Below, in pieces: positions 37,085-45,918 of a DNA stretch of 64,000 nt (positions within the stretch are counted from its first letter, which is position 1; the number at the start of each line of letters is the position of its first letter). Source of the DNA: Azospirillum sp. TSH64 (GTDB lineage Bacteria; Pseudomonadota; Alphaproteobacteria; Azospirillales; Azospirillaceae); contig NZ_LGQW01000015.1 in NCBI RefSeq assembly GCF_003116035.1, forward strand, positions 4,271,431 through 4,335,430. Reading direction: 5' to 3'. Made by a program: the position numbers and the translations under genes. Under the pieces are notes generated by a model, which did no database searches, was not told where the DNA came from, and saw only the letters and a program-made list of their open reading frames with translations.

Positions 37085-37789
37085 TCACCGAGCCTTGGGC
37101 AACGGCGGCGCGTAGCCGCCGACCTTGCTTGTCCGCAGCCCCAGGGAGGCCAGCCCCTCCACCAGCTTCACGGCGGCGGTGACCCCATCCACCACCGGCA
37201 GGCCCATTTCCTCGCTCAGGGACCGGGCGAGGTCGGCCATGCCGGCACAGCCCAGCACGATGGTCTCGGCGCCATCCTGCTCCACCGCCCGGCGGATTTC
37301 CGCCCGCACCCGCTCAACAGCACCCGACGCCGGATCCTCTAGCGCCAGCACCGGCACGCCGGCCGCCCGGATGGTGCAGCGTCCGGCCATGCCGTAACGC
37401 TGGGCAAGCCGCTCCAGCGCCGGCACGGAACGGGCCAGCGTCGTCACCACGCTGAACCGGCCGCCCAGCAACCCGGCGGTCTGCATCGCCGCCTCGCAGA
37501 TGCCGACCACCGGCGCGGTGGCGAGGCTGCGCGCGGCGTCCAGACCGACATCGTCGAAGCAGGCGATCACCGTGCCGGCAAGTACGCCGTCGCGCTGGTG
37601 ACGCTCGATCTCCGCCAGCATGCCGGGAACCGCCAACGCCTCGTCGTAATAGCCCTCGATGCTGGCCGGACCGCCCGGCGGGTTGGTGGCGAGGATCTCG
37701 GTGCCGGGGGCCACGACGGTGCGGGCGGCGGCCCCGATCCGCGCGGTCATCGAGGCGGTGCTGTTCGGGTTGACGACCAGAATGCGCAT
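37085..37789 (-). CDS. Asp/Glu/hydantoin racemase family protein (hydantoin or allantoin racemase)
   Basis: The 234-residue protein opens with RILVVNPNSTASMT and contains the two catalytic cysteines of the cofactor-independent racemases, Cys77 (VIACFDDVG) and Cys181 (VLGCAGMADL). Strong similarity is to hydantoin and allantoin racemases, which invert 5-substituted hydantoins. It is the last gene of a four-component ABC importer operon, 13 bases after a permease. The importer may therefore bring in hydantoins, allantoin or a related amide. The substrate is inferred, not proven. Confidence 0.85.
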   Translation of the reverse strand: MRILVVNPNSTASMTARIGAAARTVVAPGTEILATNPPGGPASIEGYYDEALAVPGMLAEIERHQRDGVLAGTVIACFDDVGLDAARSLATAPVVGICEAAMQTAGLLGGRFSVVTTLARSVPALERLAQRYGMAGRCTIRAAGVPVLALEDPASGAVERVRAEIRRAVEQDGAETIVLGCAGMADLARSLSEEMGLPVVDGVTAAVKLVEGLASLGLRTSKVGGYAPPLPKAR

Positions 37790-37802
37790 GTCTTGGAAAT
37801 CC

Positions 37803-38630
37803 TCAGTGGCCGCTTCGGCGCAGGCGACGGCGGCGCAGCAGGATCAGGCCCAGGAAGAACAGGCCGATCACGGTGAAGGAGAAGACCGTTGTCAGCGACC
37901 CCAGCGCATAGAGCACCGGCGTGGTGACGTTGGTGGTCATGCCGTAGATCTCCAGCGGCAGCGTGTTGAAGCTGCCGGCGGTCATCAGCGTGCGGGCAAA
38001 CTCGTCGTAGGACAGGGTGAAGCCGAACAGCCCGACGCCGATCAGGCTGGGCAGCAGGATCGGCAGCACCACATGGCGCACCGTCTGCCACGGCGTGGCG
38101 CCGAGGTCGCGCGCCGCCTCCTCATAGGCCGGGTTGAAGCGGTTGAAGATGGCGAAGACGATCAGCAGCCCAAAGGGCAGCGTCCAGGTCAGGTGCGCGC
38201 CCAGCGCCGAGCTGTACCAGGACGGCTCCAGCCCCAGGATGTTGAAGAACAGGCCGATGCCCAGGCTGACCAGGATCGACGGCACGATCAGGCTGGCGAC
38301 GGCGAGATAGAAAATCGCCCCGCTGCCGAGGAACCGGCGGCGGAAGGCGAAGCCGGCCAGCACCGAGAACAGCACGGTCAGCACCATCACCATCAGCCCC
38401 AGCGCGATGGAGCGGCGGAAGGACCCGCCGAAATCGCCCACCGCCTGCTGTTCGAACAGGTTGCGGAACCAGTGCAGCGAGACGCCGTTCATCGGGAAGG
38501 TCAGCCCGCCCTCCGGCCCCTGGAAGGACAGGATCAGGATGGTCGCGGTCGGGCCGTAGAGGAACAGCACGAACAGCGTGAAAAAGGCCCCCAGCAGATA
38601 GAAGGACAGGCCGCGGCGGGAGGTGTTCAT
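37803..38630 (-). CDS. ABC transporter permease, PotC-like
   Basis: The 275-residue protein has six hydrophobic helices and the permease EAA loop (EEAARDLGATPWQTVRHVVLPILLP) that docks on the ATPase. It belongs to the spermidine/putrescine-type importer family. It starts three bases after the end of the partner permease gene and is followed by the racemase. With the partner permease it forms the membrane channel. Confidence 0.9.
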   Translation of the reverse strand: MNTSRRGLSFYLLGAFFTLFVLFLYGPTATILILSFQGPEGGLTFPMNGVSLHWFRNLFEQQAVGDFGGSFRRSIALGLMVMVLTVLFSVLAGFAFRRRFLGSGAIFYLAVASLIVPSILVSLGIGLFFNILGLEPSWYSSALGAHLTWTLPFGLLIVFAIFNRFNPAYEEAARDLGATPWQTVRHVVLPILLPSLIGVGLFGFTLSYDEFARTLMTAGSFNTLPLEIYGMTTNVTTPVLYALGSLTTVFSFTVIGLFFLGLILLRRRRLRRSGH

Positions 38631-38633
38631 CTC

Positions 38634-39551
38634 TCACAGCTCCTTGCGGATATCGACGATGCGCAGCATCGCCACCACCATGATCAGGACGACGGCCAGC
38701 AGGACCACGGCGTTGGCGGCGGCAGCCGGGTATTGCAGCAGCGAGATCTCGTTGGCGATCATCAGCCCGATGGAGGCGCTCTGCCCGCCGCTCATCAGCC
38801 GCACGGTGATGAAGTCGCCCATCACCAGCGTGACGACGAAGATGGAGCCGATGGCGATGCCGGGCTTGGTCAGCGGCAGGATGACGTTCCACAGCGTCTG
38901 CGCCGCACTGGCGCCGCCGTCGCGCGCCGCCTCGATCAGGGCGCGGTCGATGCGCATCATCGAGTTGAAGATCGGCACCACCATGAACAGCGCGTAGAGG
39001 TGGACGAAGGCCAGCACGACCGAGAAGTCGGAGAACAGCAGGAACTCCAGCGGCTGGTCGATGATCCCGGCGGAGATCAGGCCGGAATTGAGCAGCCCGT
39101 TGCGTCCCAGGAACGGGATCCAGGAGATCATGCGGATGATGTTGGAGGTCCAGAACGGGATGGTGCAGACTAGGAACAGGACCATCTGCCAGGTGGTGGA
39201 GCGCACATGGAAGGCCAGGAAATAGGCCACCGTGAAGCCGATCCCCAGCGTAATCGCCCAGGTCAGCGCGGCATATTTCAGCGTGTTCAGGTAGGTCTTC
39301 CAGGTGACCGGCGAGGTCAGCAGTTCGGTGTAGTTGGTCAGCACGAAGTCCGGGTAAAAGCGGACGCTGTCGTAATCCCAGAAACTGACGACGACGATGG
39401 TCAGGATCGGCACCAGCAGGAACAGCAGCAGCATGACGGTCAGCGGCGCCGCCTGGAGATAGGGCGCCACGCGCGGCAGCAGGCGACGCCGCCGCACCCT
39501 GCCGGCGGCGGCCGTGACGGACGGTCGGGACGTTTCGGCGGTCAGGGTCAT
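38634..39551 (-). CDS. ABC transporter permease, PotB-like
   Basis: The 305-residue protein has a polar, basic N-terminus and then about six membrane helices. The EAA loop is IEAARDGGASAAQTLWNVIL. It is the PotB-type half of the permease pair. A 198-base gap with a long inverted repeat lies between it and the upstream binding-protein gene, which may lower expression of the permeases relative to the binding protein. Confidence 0.9.
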   Translation of the reverse strand: MTLTAETSRPSVTAAAGRVRRRRLLPRVAPYLQAAPLTVMLLLFLLVPILTIVVVSFWDYDSVRFYPDFVLTNYTELLTSPVTWKTYLNTLKYAALTWAITLGIGFTVAYFLAFHVRSTTWQMVLFLVCTIPFWTSNIIRMISWIPFLGRNGLLNSGLISAGIIDQPLEFLLFSDFSVVLAFVHLYALFMVVPIFNSMMRIDRALIEAARDGGASAAQTLWNVILPLTKPGIAIGSIFVVTLVMGDFITVRLMSGGQSASIGLMIANEISLLQYPAAAANAVVLLAVVLIMVVAMLRIVDIRKEL

Positions 39552-39589
39552 GGGCGGGGTCCTGCGGGTTGGTGGATGTTGACGAGAAT

Positions 39590-39730
39590 CCCCCTCTCCC
39601 CCCGGGGAGAGGGTCGGGGTGAGGGGGATGCATTGCGAGGGCTTGATAGGGAGAGGAGAGTGCGCGACGCTTGAAGATCCTCGCCGCGCGTCCCCCTCAC
39701 CCTAACCCTCTCCCCAGGGAGGAGAGGGGA
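39590..39730. repeat. Inverted pair of GA/CT-rich intergenic repeats
   Basis: The left copy (39590-39628, CCCCTCTCCCCCCGGGGAGAG and onward) and the right copy (39691-39730, TCCCCCTCACCCTAACCCTC and onward) are near reverse complements and can pair over about 35 bases. This pyrimidine/purine-rich repeat is familiar from intergenic regions of many GC-rich proteobacteria. Placed between the binding-protein and permease genes, it may act as an mRNA stabiliser or partial terminator. Confidence 0.75.
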
Positions 39731-39749
39731 TGGCCGGCAACAGCAAACA

Positions 39750-41063
39750 TCACGCCGCGATGAACTCGTTCCACTTGCGGACCATGTAGCGGTCCTCGTC
39801 CATCACCGCGTTCCAACAGGCGACGCGGCCCATGCGGTCCTGGAACGAGCCGCCGTCGCGCACCGCGCCGGCCTTTTCCATCACCTTGCCTTCGGGGCTG
39901 AGGATGTCCGCCTTGGCCGGCTGACCCTCCATCCAGAAGGCCCATTCCTCCGGCGACATGTGCTGCTTGGCGGTGTCGAGCACGGCCGAGTAATAACCCT
40001 GGCGGTTCAGATAGGCACCGACCCAACCCGACAGATACCAGTTGATGTATTCATAGGCCGCGTCCAGCTCCAGCCCGCTCAGATGCTTGGCGATGCCGAG
40101 ACCGCCGCCCCAGGCGCGATAGCCCTCCTTCAGCGGCTGGTAGACGCACTGGATGCCCTTGGAGCGAACGGCGGCGACGGCCGGCGACCACATCGACTGG
40201 ATGATGACCTCGCCCGACGACATCAGGTTGACGCTCTCGTCAAAGGTCTTCCAGAAGGCGCGGAACTGGCCGGCCTTCTTGGCGTCGGTCATGATCTTGA
40301 GGGTCTTGTCGATCTCCTCCTTGGTCATGTTGCCCTTGTCGCCGTATTTGACCTCGCCCATCGCCTCGCAGACCATGGCGGCGTCCATGATGCCGATGGA
40401 CGGGATGTTAAGCAGCGACGCCTTGCCCTTGAAGGCCGGGTCCAGAAGATCCTTCCAGCTGGAGATCGGCCGGCCGACCAGATCGGGGCGGATGCCCAGC
40501 GTGTCGGCGTTGTAGATGGTCGGGATCAGCGTCATCCACTCGGTCGGCGCCTTGGCGAACTTGGTGCTGTCCTTGCCCTCGACGAAGCCGACGGTGTGCG
40601 GGGCGGTGCCCTGGGCGATGGCGCTTTCAGGGGTCAGCTTGCCGGTGATGAAGATCGGGACGATCTTGTCGAAGTTCTTGATCTTCTTCACGTCCATCGG
40701 CTGCATGACGCCGGCCGGGAACACCTTCTTGCCGATCCAGTATTCGATGTCGGCGATGTCGTAGGATTTCGGCTGCGTCACCGCGCGCTGCGTCACCGCG
40801 TCCGAATCCAGCGCGGTCATCTGCAGGGTGAAGCCCAGATCCTCCTTCACCTTGTCGGCCACGGCGTTCAGGTTCGACACACCGGTGCCGAACTGGCGCA
40901 GCGTCACGTTCTTGATGTTCTGCGCCCAGATGGTCGGAAAGCCGGTGATGGCGCCCGAGCCGACGGCGGCGCCGGCCACGGCGGCGGTACCCTTCAGCAG
41001 GGTGCGGCGGCTGACGCCGGTCGACAACGTTGCGGACGTCGAAGGAGTACGGGTGTCGGTCAT
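39750..41063 (-). CDS. ABC transporter substrate-binding protein, PotD-like, Tat-exported
   Basis: The 437-residue protein begins with a twin-arginine signal (SRRTLLKGTAAVAGAAVGSG). The mature part is a type II periplasmic binding protein of the polyamine/iron family, with phrases such as IWAQNIKNVTLRQFGTG and WKDLLDPAFKGKASLLNIP. Tat export is common for this branch in alphaproteobacteria. It lies 60 bases after the ATPase gene. The ligand is unknown; the racemase in the operon argues for a hydantoin-like compound rather than a polyamine. Confidence 0.9.
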   Translation of the reverse strand: MTDTRTPSTSATLSTGVSRRTLLKGTAAVAGAAVGSGAITGFPTIWAQNIKNVTLRQFGTGVSNLNAVADKVKEDLGFTLQMTALDSDAVTQRAVTQPKSYDIADIEYWIGKKVFPAGVMQPMDVKKIKNFDKIVPIFITGKLTPESAIAQGTAPHTVGFVEGKDSTKFAKAPTEWMTLIPTIYNADTLGIRPDLVGRPISSWKDLLDPAFKGKASLLNIPSIGIMDAAMVCEAMGEVKYGDKGNMTKEEIDKTLKIMTDAKKAGQFRAFWKTFDESVNLMSSGEVIIQSMWSPAVAAVRSKGIQCVYQPLKEGYRAWGGGLGIAKHLSGLELDAAYEYINWYLSGWVGAYLNRQGYYSAVLDTAKQHMSPEEWAFWMEGQPAKADILSPEGKVMEKAGAVRDGGSFQDRMGRVACWNAVMDEDRYMVRKWNEFIAA

Positions 41064-41123
41064 CGCTGAGCCTCCAGTCTGTTCGTCGTGTTGTTTTTTG
41101 ATGAACGGTTTTTGAAAAAGGGG

Positions 41124-42128
41124 TCAGGCCACCAGCGGGTGGATGTCGCGGCGGCTCCAGCCGGCACGGACACGGTCGCCCACGCCGACCGGCGCATCGA
41201 AATAACGGGCCTCGTCCAGCACGACGGCGAACTCGTCGGCACCGGCGACATCGAGGCTGAGATGCACCGAGGCGCCATGATACTCCAGCGCGCGCACCGT
41301 GCCCTCCACCTGGATTTCGCTCAGCATATCGGTCCCGCCGAGCTGGATGCGGTCGGTCCGCACGGCGCAGCGGCCGGCGTCGCCCACCACACCGCCCTCA
41401 ATGACGTTGTGGCCGCCGATGAAGCGGGCGACGAAGGCGGTGCGAGGCTGGTTGAACAGTTCGCGCGGCGGCCCGGCCTGTTCGATCCGGCCCTGGTTCA
41501 TCACCACGGCAAGGTCGGCCAGCGCCATCGCCTCGGTCTGGCTGTGGGTGACGTGGATGAAGGTGATGCCGATGTCGCGGTGCAGGCGCTTCAGCTCCTC
41601 CCGCATGCGCACCCGCAGGAACGGGTCGAGCGCCGACAGCGGCTCGTCCAGCAGAAGCACGCCCGGCCGGGTGATCAGCGCGCGGGCCAGCGCCACGCGC
41701 TGCTGCTGTCCGCCCGACAGCTGAGCCGGCAGGCGGCCGGCATATTTGCCCATGTCGACCAGATCGAGCATCTCGCCCGCCCGGCGCCTCCGTTCCTCCT
41801 TCCCGACACCCTTCATCTTCAGGCTGAAGGCGACGTTGTCGGTGCAGTCCAGATGCGGGAACAGGGCGTAGCTCTGGAACATCATTGCGGTGCCGCGCTT
41901 GGCCGGGGGGTCGTCATTGACCACCGCATCGCCGATCAGCAGGTCGCCGTCGGTGATGTCCTCGTGCCCGGCGATCATCCGCAGGGTGGATGTCTTGCCG
42001 CAGCCGCTCGGCCCCAGCAGGCAGCAATAGGACCCGGCAGCGATCCGGAGATCGATGCCGTCCACCGCCACGGTCGCTCCATAGGCCTTGCGCAGCTTCA
42101 CCAGCTCGACCGTCGAACCTGCCGTCAT
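41124..42128 (-). CDS. ABC transporter ATP-binding protein, PotA-like
   Basis: From the ATG with GGAGG seven bases upstream the protein has 334 residues. It shows Walker A GPSGCGKTS, the Q-loop MMFQSYALFPHLD, the signature LSGGQQQRVALARAL and Walker B LLLDEPLSALD. A C-terminal TOBE-type regulatory domain follows (about 240-334). It is the first gene of the importer operon, and its upstream region holds a TTGTGCACAA palindrome right before the ribosome site. A divergent GntR gene probably represses it. Confidence 0.92.
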   Translation of the reverse strand: MTAGSTVELVKLRKAYGATVAVDGIDLRIAAGSYCCLLGPSGCGKTSTLRMIAGHEDITDGDLLIGDAVVNDDPPAKRGTAMMFQSYALFPHLDCTDNVAFSLKMKGVGKEERRRRAGEMLDLVDMGKYAGRLPAQLSGGQQQRVALARALITRPGVLLLDEPLSALDPFLRVRMREELKRLHRDIGITFIHVTHSQTEAMALADLAVVMNQGRIEQAGPPRELFNQPRTAFVARFIGGHNVIEGGVVGDAGRCAVRTDRIQLGGTDMLSEIQVEGTVRALEYHGASVHLSLDVAGADEFAVVLDEARYFDAPVGVGDRVRAGWSRRDIHPLVA

Positions 42129-42144
42129 CGAAGCGCCTCCGGAA

Positions 42145-42373
42145 TTGTGCACAATCTGCGCGGTCGTTTGTGACCGTTCCGCCATCTGCATCCCGCGTGC
42201 CAACGGCCGAATGGCGGAAACTCACCGATCCCATCGCCGCTCATTGCGCAAAGAGGCGGCATTTGTGCAGCAGTTCGGCTCAGTGGCGCGATTTTGTGCA
42301 CTTCTGGTCAGGGCGATCACCAGCATCCTGCTCAAGCGATTGCGGTTCCTTCGCTGGCCCACTTTGTGCACAA
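42145..42373. promoter_or_regulatory. Cluster of GntR (FCD-type) operators in the divergent promoter
   Basis: The perfect palindrome TTGTGCACAA occurs at 42145-42154, next to the ABC ATPase gene, and at 42364-42373, next to the GntR gene. Half or variant sites lie between them: TTGCGCAA at 42244-42251, and TTGTGCA at 42263-42269 and 42294-42300. This motif is the standard type for FadR-subfamily GntR regulators. The 291-base region is otherwise non-coding. Confidence 0.7.
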
Positions 42374-42419
42374 TCTTCGGTACGTTTCCCGTACACCGGT
42401 TAAAGCACCTCCCCCACCC

Positions 42420-43175
42420 ATGACCACCGCCGCCCCTGCCAAGCCAGCCCGCCGCACTCCCCTCGCCCGCACCGGCGCGCCGCGCGGCAGCGCGGAATCC
42501 CGCATCGTCCGCAGCATCGGGGAGGCCATCGCCGACCGCCGCCTGCCGCCCGGCACCAAGCTGACCGAGGAAAGCCTGGCCGAAGCCTTCGGCGTCAGCC
42601 GCGAACGGGTGCGGAAGGTGCTGCTTCTGCTGGCGCAGCGCCGGGTGGTGACGCTGATCCCCAACCGTGGCGCCTTCGTCGCCAAGCCGTCGCCGAAAGA
42701 GGCGCGCGAGGTGTTCGAGGCACGCCGGGTGATCGAACGTGCGATCATGGAACGGCTGGAGCGGCTGCCCCGCCCGCTGTCCGACGACATGCTGGAGAAG
42801 CTGCGCGGCCATGGCGCGCTGGAGGATGCGGCGGAACTTGCCGCCGACCGCAAGGCGATGATCCGCCTGTCCGGCCAGTTCCACCTGCTGCTGGCCGAGT
42901 TCGCCGGAAACGCGACGTTGGCCGGCATCCTGACCGACCTGATCGACCGCTCCAGCCTTGCCATCGCGGCGTTCGAGCGGCGGTCGTCGCACACCTGCTC
43001 CGCCGACGATCACCGCCGCCTGATCGCCGCCCTGATCGGCAACCGCCCCGGCGAGGCGACCGCCCTGATGATCGAGCATCTCGACGAGGTCGAACGCCAA
43101 TTGGATCTCGAGGCGAAGACCGACACCCGCATCGACCTGAAGGCGATCTTCGCCGACGAGCCGGAAACCGCCTGA
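42420..43175 (+). CDS. GntR family regulator, FCD (FadR-subfamily) type
   Basis: The 251-residue protein has a winged helix-turn-helix at about 25-90 (AIADRRLPPGTKLTEESLAE, GVSRERVRKVLLLLAQRRVV) and an all-helical FCD ligand domain at about 100-235 (EVFEARRVIERAIMERL). It is divergent from the ABC importer operon, and two TTGTGCACAA palindromes flank the shared promoter. It most likely represses the importer until the substrate or its product appears. Confidence 0.9.
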   Translation: MTTAAPAKPARRTPLARTGAPRGSAESRIVRSIGEAIADRRLPPGTKLTEESLAEAFGVSRERVRKVLLLLAQRRVVTLIPNRGAFVAKPSPKEAREVFEARRVIERAIMERLERLPRPLSDDMLEKLRGHGALEDAAELAADRKAMIRLSGQFHLLLAEFAGNATLAGILTDLIDRSSLAIAAFERRSSHTCSADDHRRLIAALIGNRPGEATALMIEHLDEVERQLDLEAKTDTRIDLKAIFADEPETA

Positions 43176-43208
43176 CGGCACGGCTTCGATAAGGGGCGCT
43201 TGAAACAG

Positions 43209-43243
43209 AAAAACCCCGGCTTCCATCGGAAGCCGGGGTTTTT
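43209..43243. terminator. Bidirectional terminator between the GntR gene and nagE
   Basis: AAAAACCCCGGCTTCC and GGAAGCCGGGGTTTTT are exact 16-base arms around ATC. The T and A tracts on both sides make it a terminator for both converging genes. Confidence 0.95.
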
Positions 43244-43268
43244 CAAACAGGTTTTGGCAAGCTGCCGA

Positions 43269-44744
43269 TCAGACCCGCAAGCCGGCCGATGCGTTCAGCG
43301 AGTCCTGGATCTCGCCCGCCAGCTGGTCGGCAATCGGACCGACGATCACCTGGACCGAATTGGCCGACGGCTTCACCACGCCGCGGGCGCCGATGCGCTT
43401 CAACTCCACCTCGTTCACCCGGCTGGCATCGGCGACGTTCAGGCGCAGGCGCGTGGTGCACGCCTCCACGGACCGCAGATTGCCGGCCCCGCCCAGGGCG
43501 GCGACATAGGCGCCGGCACGGTCGCTGACCGCCGGGGCCGCCGCGGCCGACGCAGTGGCGGGCCGGACACCGGAGGCGGCCGGTGCCTGACCGGCGGGAA
43601 TGGCGATGTCGTCGCGGCCCAGCGTCTTCAGGTCGAAGCGCTGGATGACGAAGCGGAACAGCCCGTAATAGATGGCGAAGTAAGCGGCACCCACCGGCAG
43701 CAGCAGGATCGGGTTGGTCGCCTTGCCGTAGTTCAGCACATAGTCGAAGAGGCCCGCCGAGAAGCCGAAGCCCAGCTTCACGTTCAGCACGTCCATCAGC
43801 ACCATCGACAGGCCGGTCAGCACGGCATGGACGGCGAACAGCGCGGGCGCCAGGAAGATGAAGGCGAATTCCACCGGTTCCGTCACGCCGGTCAGGAAGG
43901 CGGTCAGCGCCATCGACAGCAGCACGCCGCCGACCGCCGCGCGGTTCTCCGGCTTGGCGGTGTGGTACATGGCGAGGCAGGCAGCCGGCAGGCCGAACAT
44001 CATCACCGGGAAGAAGCCGGCCATGAAGGCGCCGGCGGTAGGGTCGCCCTTGAAGAAGCGGTTCAGGTCGCCGGTCACGCCCTGGTAATCGCCCAGCAGG
44101 AACCAGGCGATGTTGTTGATGATGTGGTGCAGGCCGGTGATGATCAGGATACGGTTGAGCACGCCGTAGAGGAACAGGCCGATCTTGCCGAGCCCCAGCA
44201 CGCCGGTGGTCAGCGCGGTCAGTCCGGAATCGACGACGGGCCAGCCATAGCCGAAGACCAGCGCGATTCCCAGCGCCGCCAGACCGGTGACGATGGGCAC
44301 GAAGCGCCGCCCGCCGAAGAAGGCGAGATAGTCCGGCAGCTTGATGTCCTTGTATTTGTTATAGAGCTGACCGGCGATGATGCCGATCAGGATGCCGACC
44401 GGGATGCTGATGCGGCTGGACATCTTCGCCACCAGCTCGGGCGCGACACCGCTCAGCACCACCGCACCCTTCACCGCCACGAAATAGCCGACGGCGCCGG
44501 CCAACCCGGCGGCACCGTGGTTCTCACGGGCAAAACCGATGGCGATGCCGACGGCGAACAGGACGCCCAGGTTGGAGAAGACGGCGTCGCCCGCCGCGGC
44601 GATGAAGGCGATGTTCAGCAGGTCGGGCTGGCCGATGCGCAGCAGCAGCCCGGCGATGGGCAGCACGGCGATCGGCAGCATCAGCGCCCGACCCAGCCTC
44701 TGGACGCCCGAAAAACGGTCGCCCGACAAACGATCAGCAGACAT
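43269..44744 (-). CDS. nagE: PTS N-acetylglucosamine permease EIICB
   Basis: The 491-residue protein starts after GGGAG at nine bases. The EIIC channel (about 15-370) carries NagE landmarks such as QRLGRALMLPIAVLPIAGLL, GQPDLLNIAFIAAAGDAVFS and FLTGVTEPVEFAFIFLAP. EIIB follows a short Ala-rich linker and has the phosphorylated cysteine Cys429 in VEACTTRLRL. E. coli NagE has a C-terminal EIIA domain; this protein lacks it. The fused EIIA-HPr-EI protein encoded 7 kb away can supply it. It follows murQ in the same leftward operon. Confidence 0.92.
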   Translation of the reverse strand: MSADRLSGDRFSGVQRLGRALMLPIAVLPIAGLLLRIGQPDLLNIAFIAAAGDAVFSNLGVLFAVGIAIGFARENHGAAGLAGAVGYFVAVKGAVVLSGVAPELVAKMSSRISIPVGILIGIIAGQLYNKYKDIKLPDYLAFFGGRRFVPIVTGLAALGIALVFGYGWPVVDSGLTALTTGVLGLGKIGLFLYGVLNRILIITGLHHIINNIAWFLLGDYQGVTGDLNRFFKGDPTAGAFMAGFFPVMMFGLPAACLAMYHTAKPENRAAVGGVLLSMALTAFLTGVTEPVEFAFIFLAPALFAVHAVLTGLSMVLMDVLNVKLGFGFSAGLFDYVLNYGKATNPILLLPVGAAYFAIYYGLFRFVIQRFDLKTLGRDDIAIPAGQAPAASGVRPATASAAAAPAVSDRAGAYVAALGGAGNLRSVEACTTRLRLNVADASRVNEVELKRIGARGVVKPSANSVQVIVGPIADQLAGEIQDSLNASAGLRV

Positions 44745-44802
44745 TCGGACGTCTCCCAGTGCAACGGGCTCCGGCCTCACGGGGCCGGGCCTCACATGTT
44801 GG

Positions 44803-45711
44803 TCATTCTTGCGTGTTAGCCCCCGGCCGGGCCTGTTCCATGGCGCGGCGCAGGTTGCCGCCGGTTGCGATCAGCAGCCGGTCGATCTCCGGCGCCTCCA
44901 GCCCGGCCAGCCCCAGCACGGCGCGGCGCACGTCGCCGTGCCGCTCCAGCGCCGCACCGGCAGCATCCTCGTCCACCCCGGCGATGCGGGCGACCATGGC
45001 GGTGCAACGGCGGCGGAGCTTGGCATTCTCCGGCCGGACATTGATCATCAGGTTGTCGTAGACATTGCCGAGTGCCGTCATGACGCCGGTCGAAAACAGG
45101 TTCAGAACCACCTTCTGAGCGGTGCCGGCACCGAGCCGGGTCGATCCGGCGATCACTTCGGCCCCCGTCGCGGTCAGCACCGGATGCTCCACCGCCTCCA
45201 ACAGAGGGGAGCCGGCGCTGCTGGCGATGCCCATGGTCAGCGCTCCCGCCTCCCGCGCCGCGCGCAGGACGCCGACGGTGTAGGCGCTGGCGCCGCTTGC
45301 GGACAGGCCGACCACCACGTCGTCGGCGCAAACGCCCGCCCGCGCTGCATCGGCCCGCCCTGCTCCCTCGTCATCCTCCGCCGCCCCGGCCAGCCCGCGC
45401 GACAGGTCGAGTCCGCCGGCAATCAGCAGCACCAGCCGCTCCGCCGGCCAGTCGAAGGTGGGACCCAGATCCAGCCCGTCGAGGGCCGCAACCATCGCCG
45501 ACGATCCGGCCCCGGCATAGACCAGCCTCCCGCGTCCAGCCGCCAGACGATCCGCGGCCGCCTCCACGGCGGCGGCAACCAGCGGCAAGGCAGGAGCGCA
45601 GGCGGCGAGTGCGCGCGTCTGCCCCTCCCACAGGGCCGTCATCAGCTCGGCGGCCGGCCACACGTCCAGCCGGCTGTACCGGTTCGCCGCATCTTCCGTG
45701 CCGCCCGCCAT
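44803..45711 (-). CDS. murQ: N-acetylmuramic acid 6-phosphate etherase-like SIS protein
   Basis: The 302-residue protein is a SIS-fold MurQ homologue. MurQ cleaves the lactyl ether of MurNAc-6-phosphate to give GlcNAc-6-phosphate. Visible parts are GRLVYAGAGSSAMVAALDG, GLSASGASAYTVG and the long signature region GAEVIAGSTRLGAGTAQKVV. Of the two catalytic acids of the E. coli enzyme, Glu114 is matched by Glu112 (AAEDDEGAG). Glu83 aligns with Asp81 (ALDGLDLGP). This conservative change may alter activity. It is the first gene of the murQ-nagE operon and is divergent from the GntR/UTRA regulator. Confidence 0.85.
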   Translation of the reverse strand: MAGGTEDAANRYSRLDVWPAAELMTALWEGQTRALAACAPALPLVAAAVEAAADRLAAGRGRLVYAGAGSSAMVAALDGLDLGPTFDWPAERLVLLIAGGLDLSRGLAGAAEDDEGAGRADAARAGVCADDVVVGLSASGASAYTVGVLRAAREAGALTMGIASSAGSPLLEAVEHPVLTATGAEVIAGSTRLGAGTAQKVVLNLFSTGVMTALGNVYDNLMINVRPENAKLRRRCTAMVARIAGVDEDAAGAALERHGDVRRAVLGLAGLEAPEIDRLLIATGGNLRRAMEQARPGANTQE

Positions 45712-45918
45712 CGTTCCGGCTCCGCTGTCGCCCCGGCATTCGGTCCGGGGGTTGGTGGTATTAGATTGGACTGTATGCGCAGAATACCAAAATCCGGACA
45801 TTCCGCAATCTGAAACTGGTTGTAATTGTGCTTGCACCTCCGCATCCCGTCCGCCGCCTGTTGCCCAAAGGCCTTTCAGTGGTATCATGCCGGTCCCGGA
45901 GCACTGGAGTGGTTGCCG
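45712..45918. promoter_or_regulatory. Divergent promoter region of murQ-nagE and the GntR/UTRA regulator
   Basis: TGGTAT (45756-45761) and ATACCA (45784-45789) are the same half sites as in the palindrome upstream of the deaminase gene, but 22 bases apart. A looser TGGTATCATGCCGG lies at 45880. These are candidate, imperfect binding sites of the neighbouring NagR/DasR-like regulator. The stretch 45755-45835 is AT-rich for this genome and should hold the promoters. Confidence 0.4.

Noticed and set aside
37659..39173. Rightward open frame opposite the two ABC permeases
   Set aside because: The permease EAA loops and helices are unmistakable on the other strand. This frame is Gln/Asp/His-rich with no domain.
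39590..39730. Possible CRISPR-like repeat pair
   Set aside because: There are only two copies, in inverted orientation and without regular spacers, so it is an intergenic palindromic repeat, not an array.
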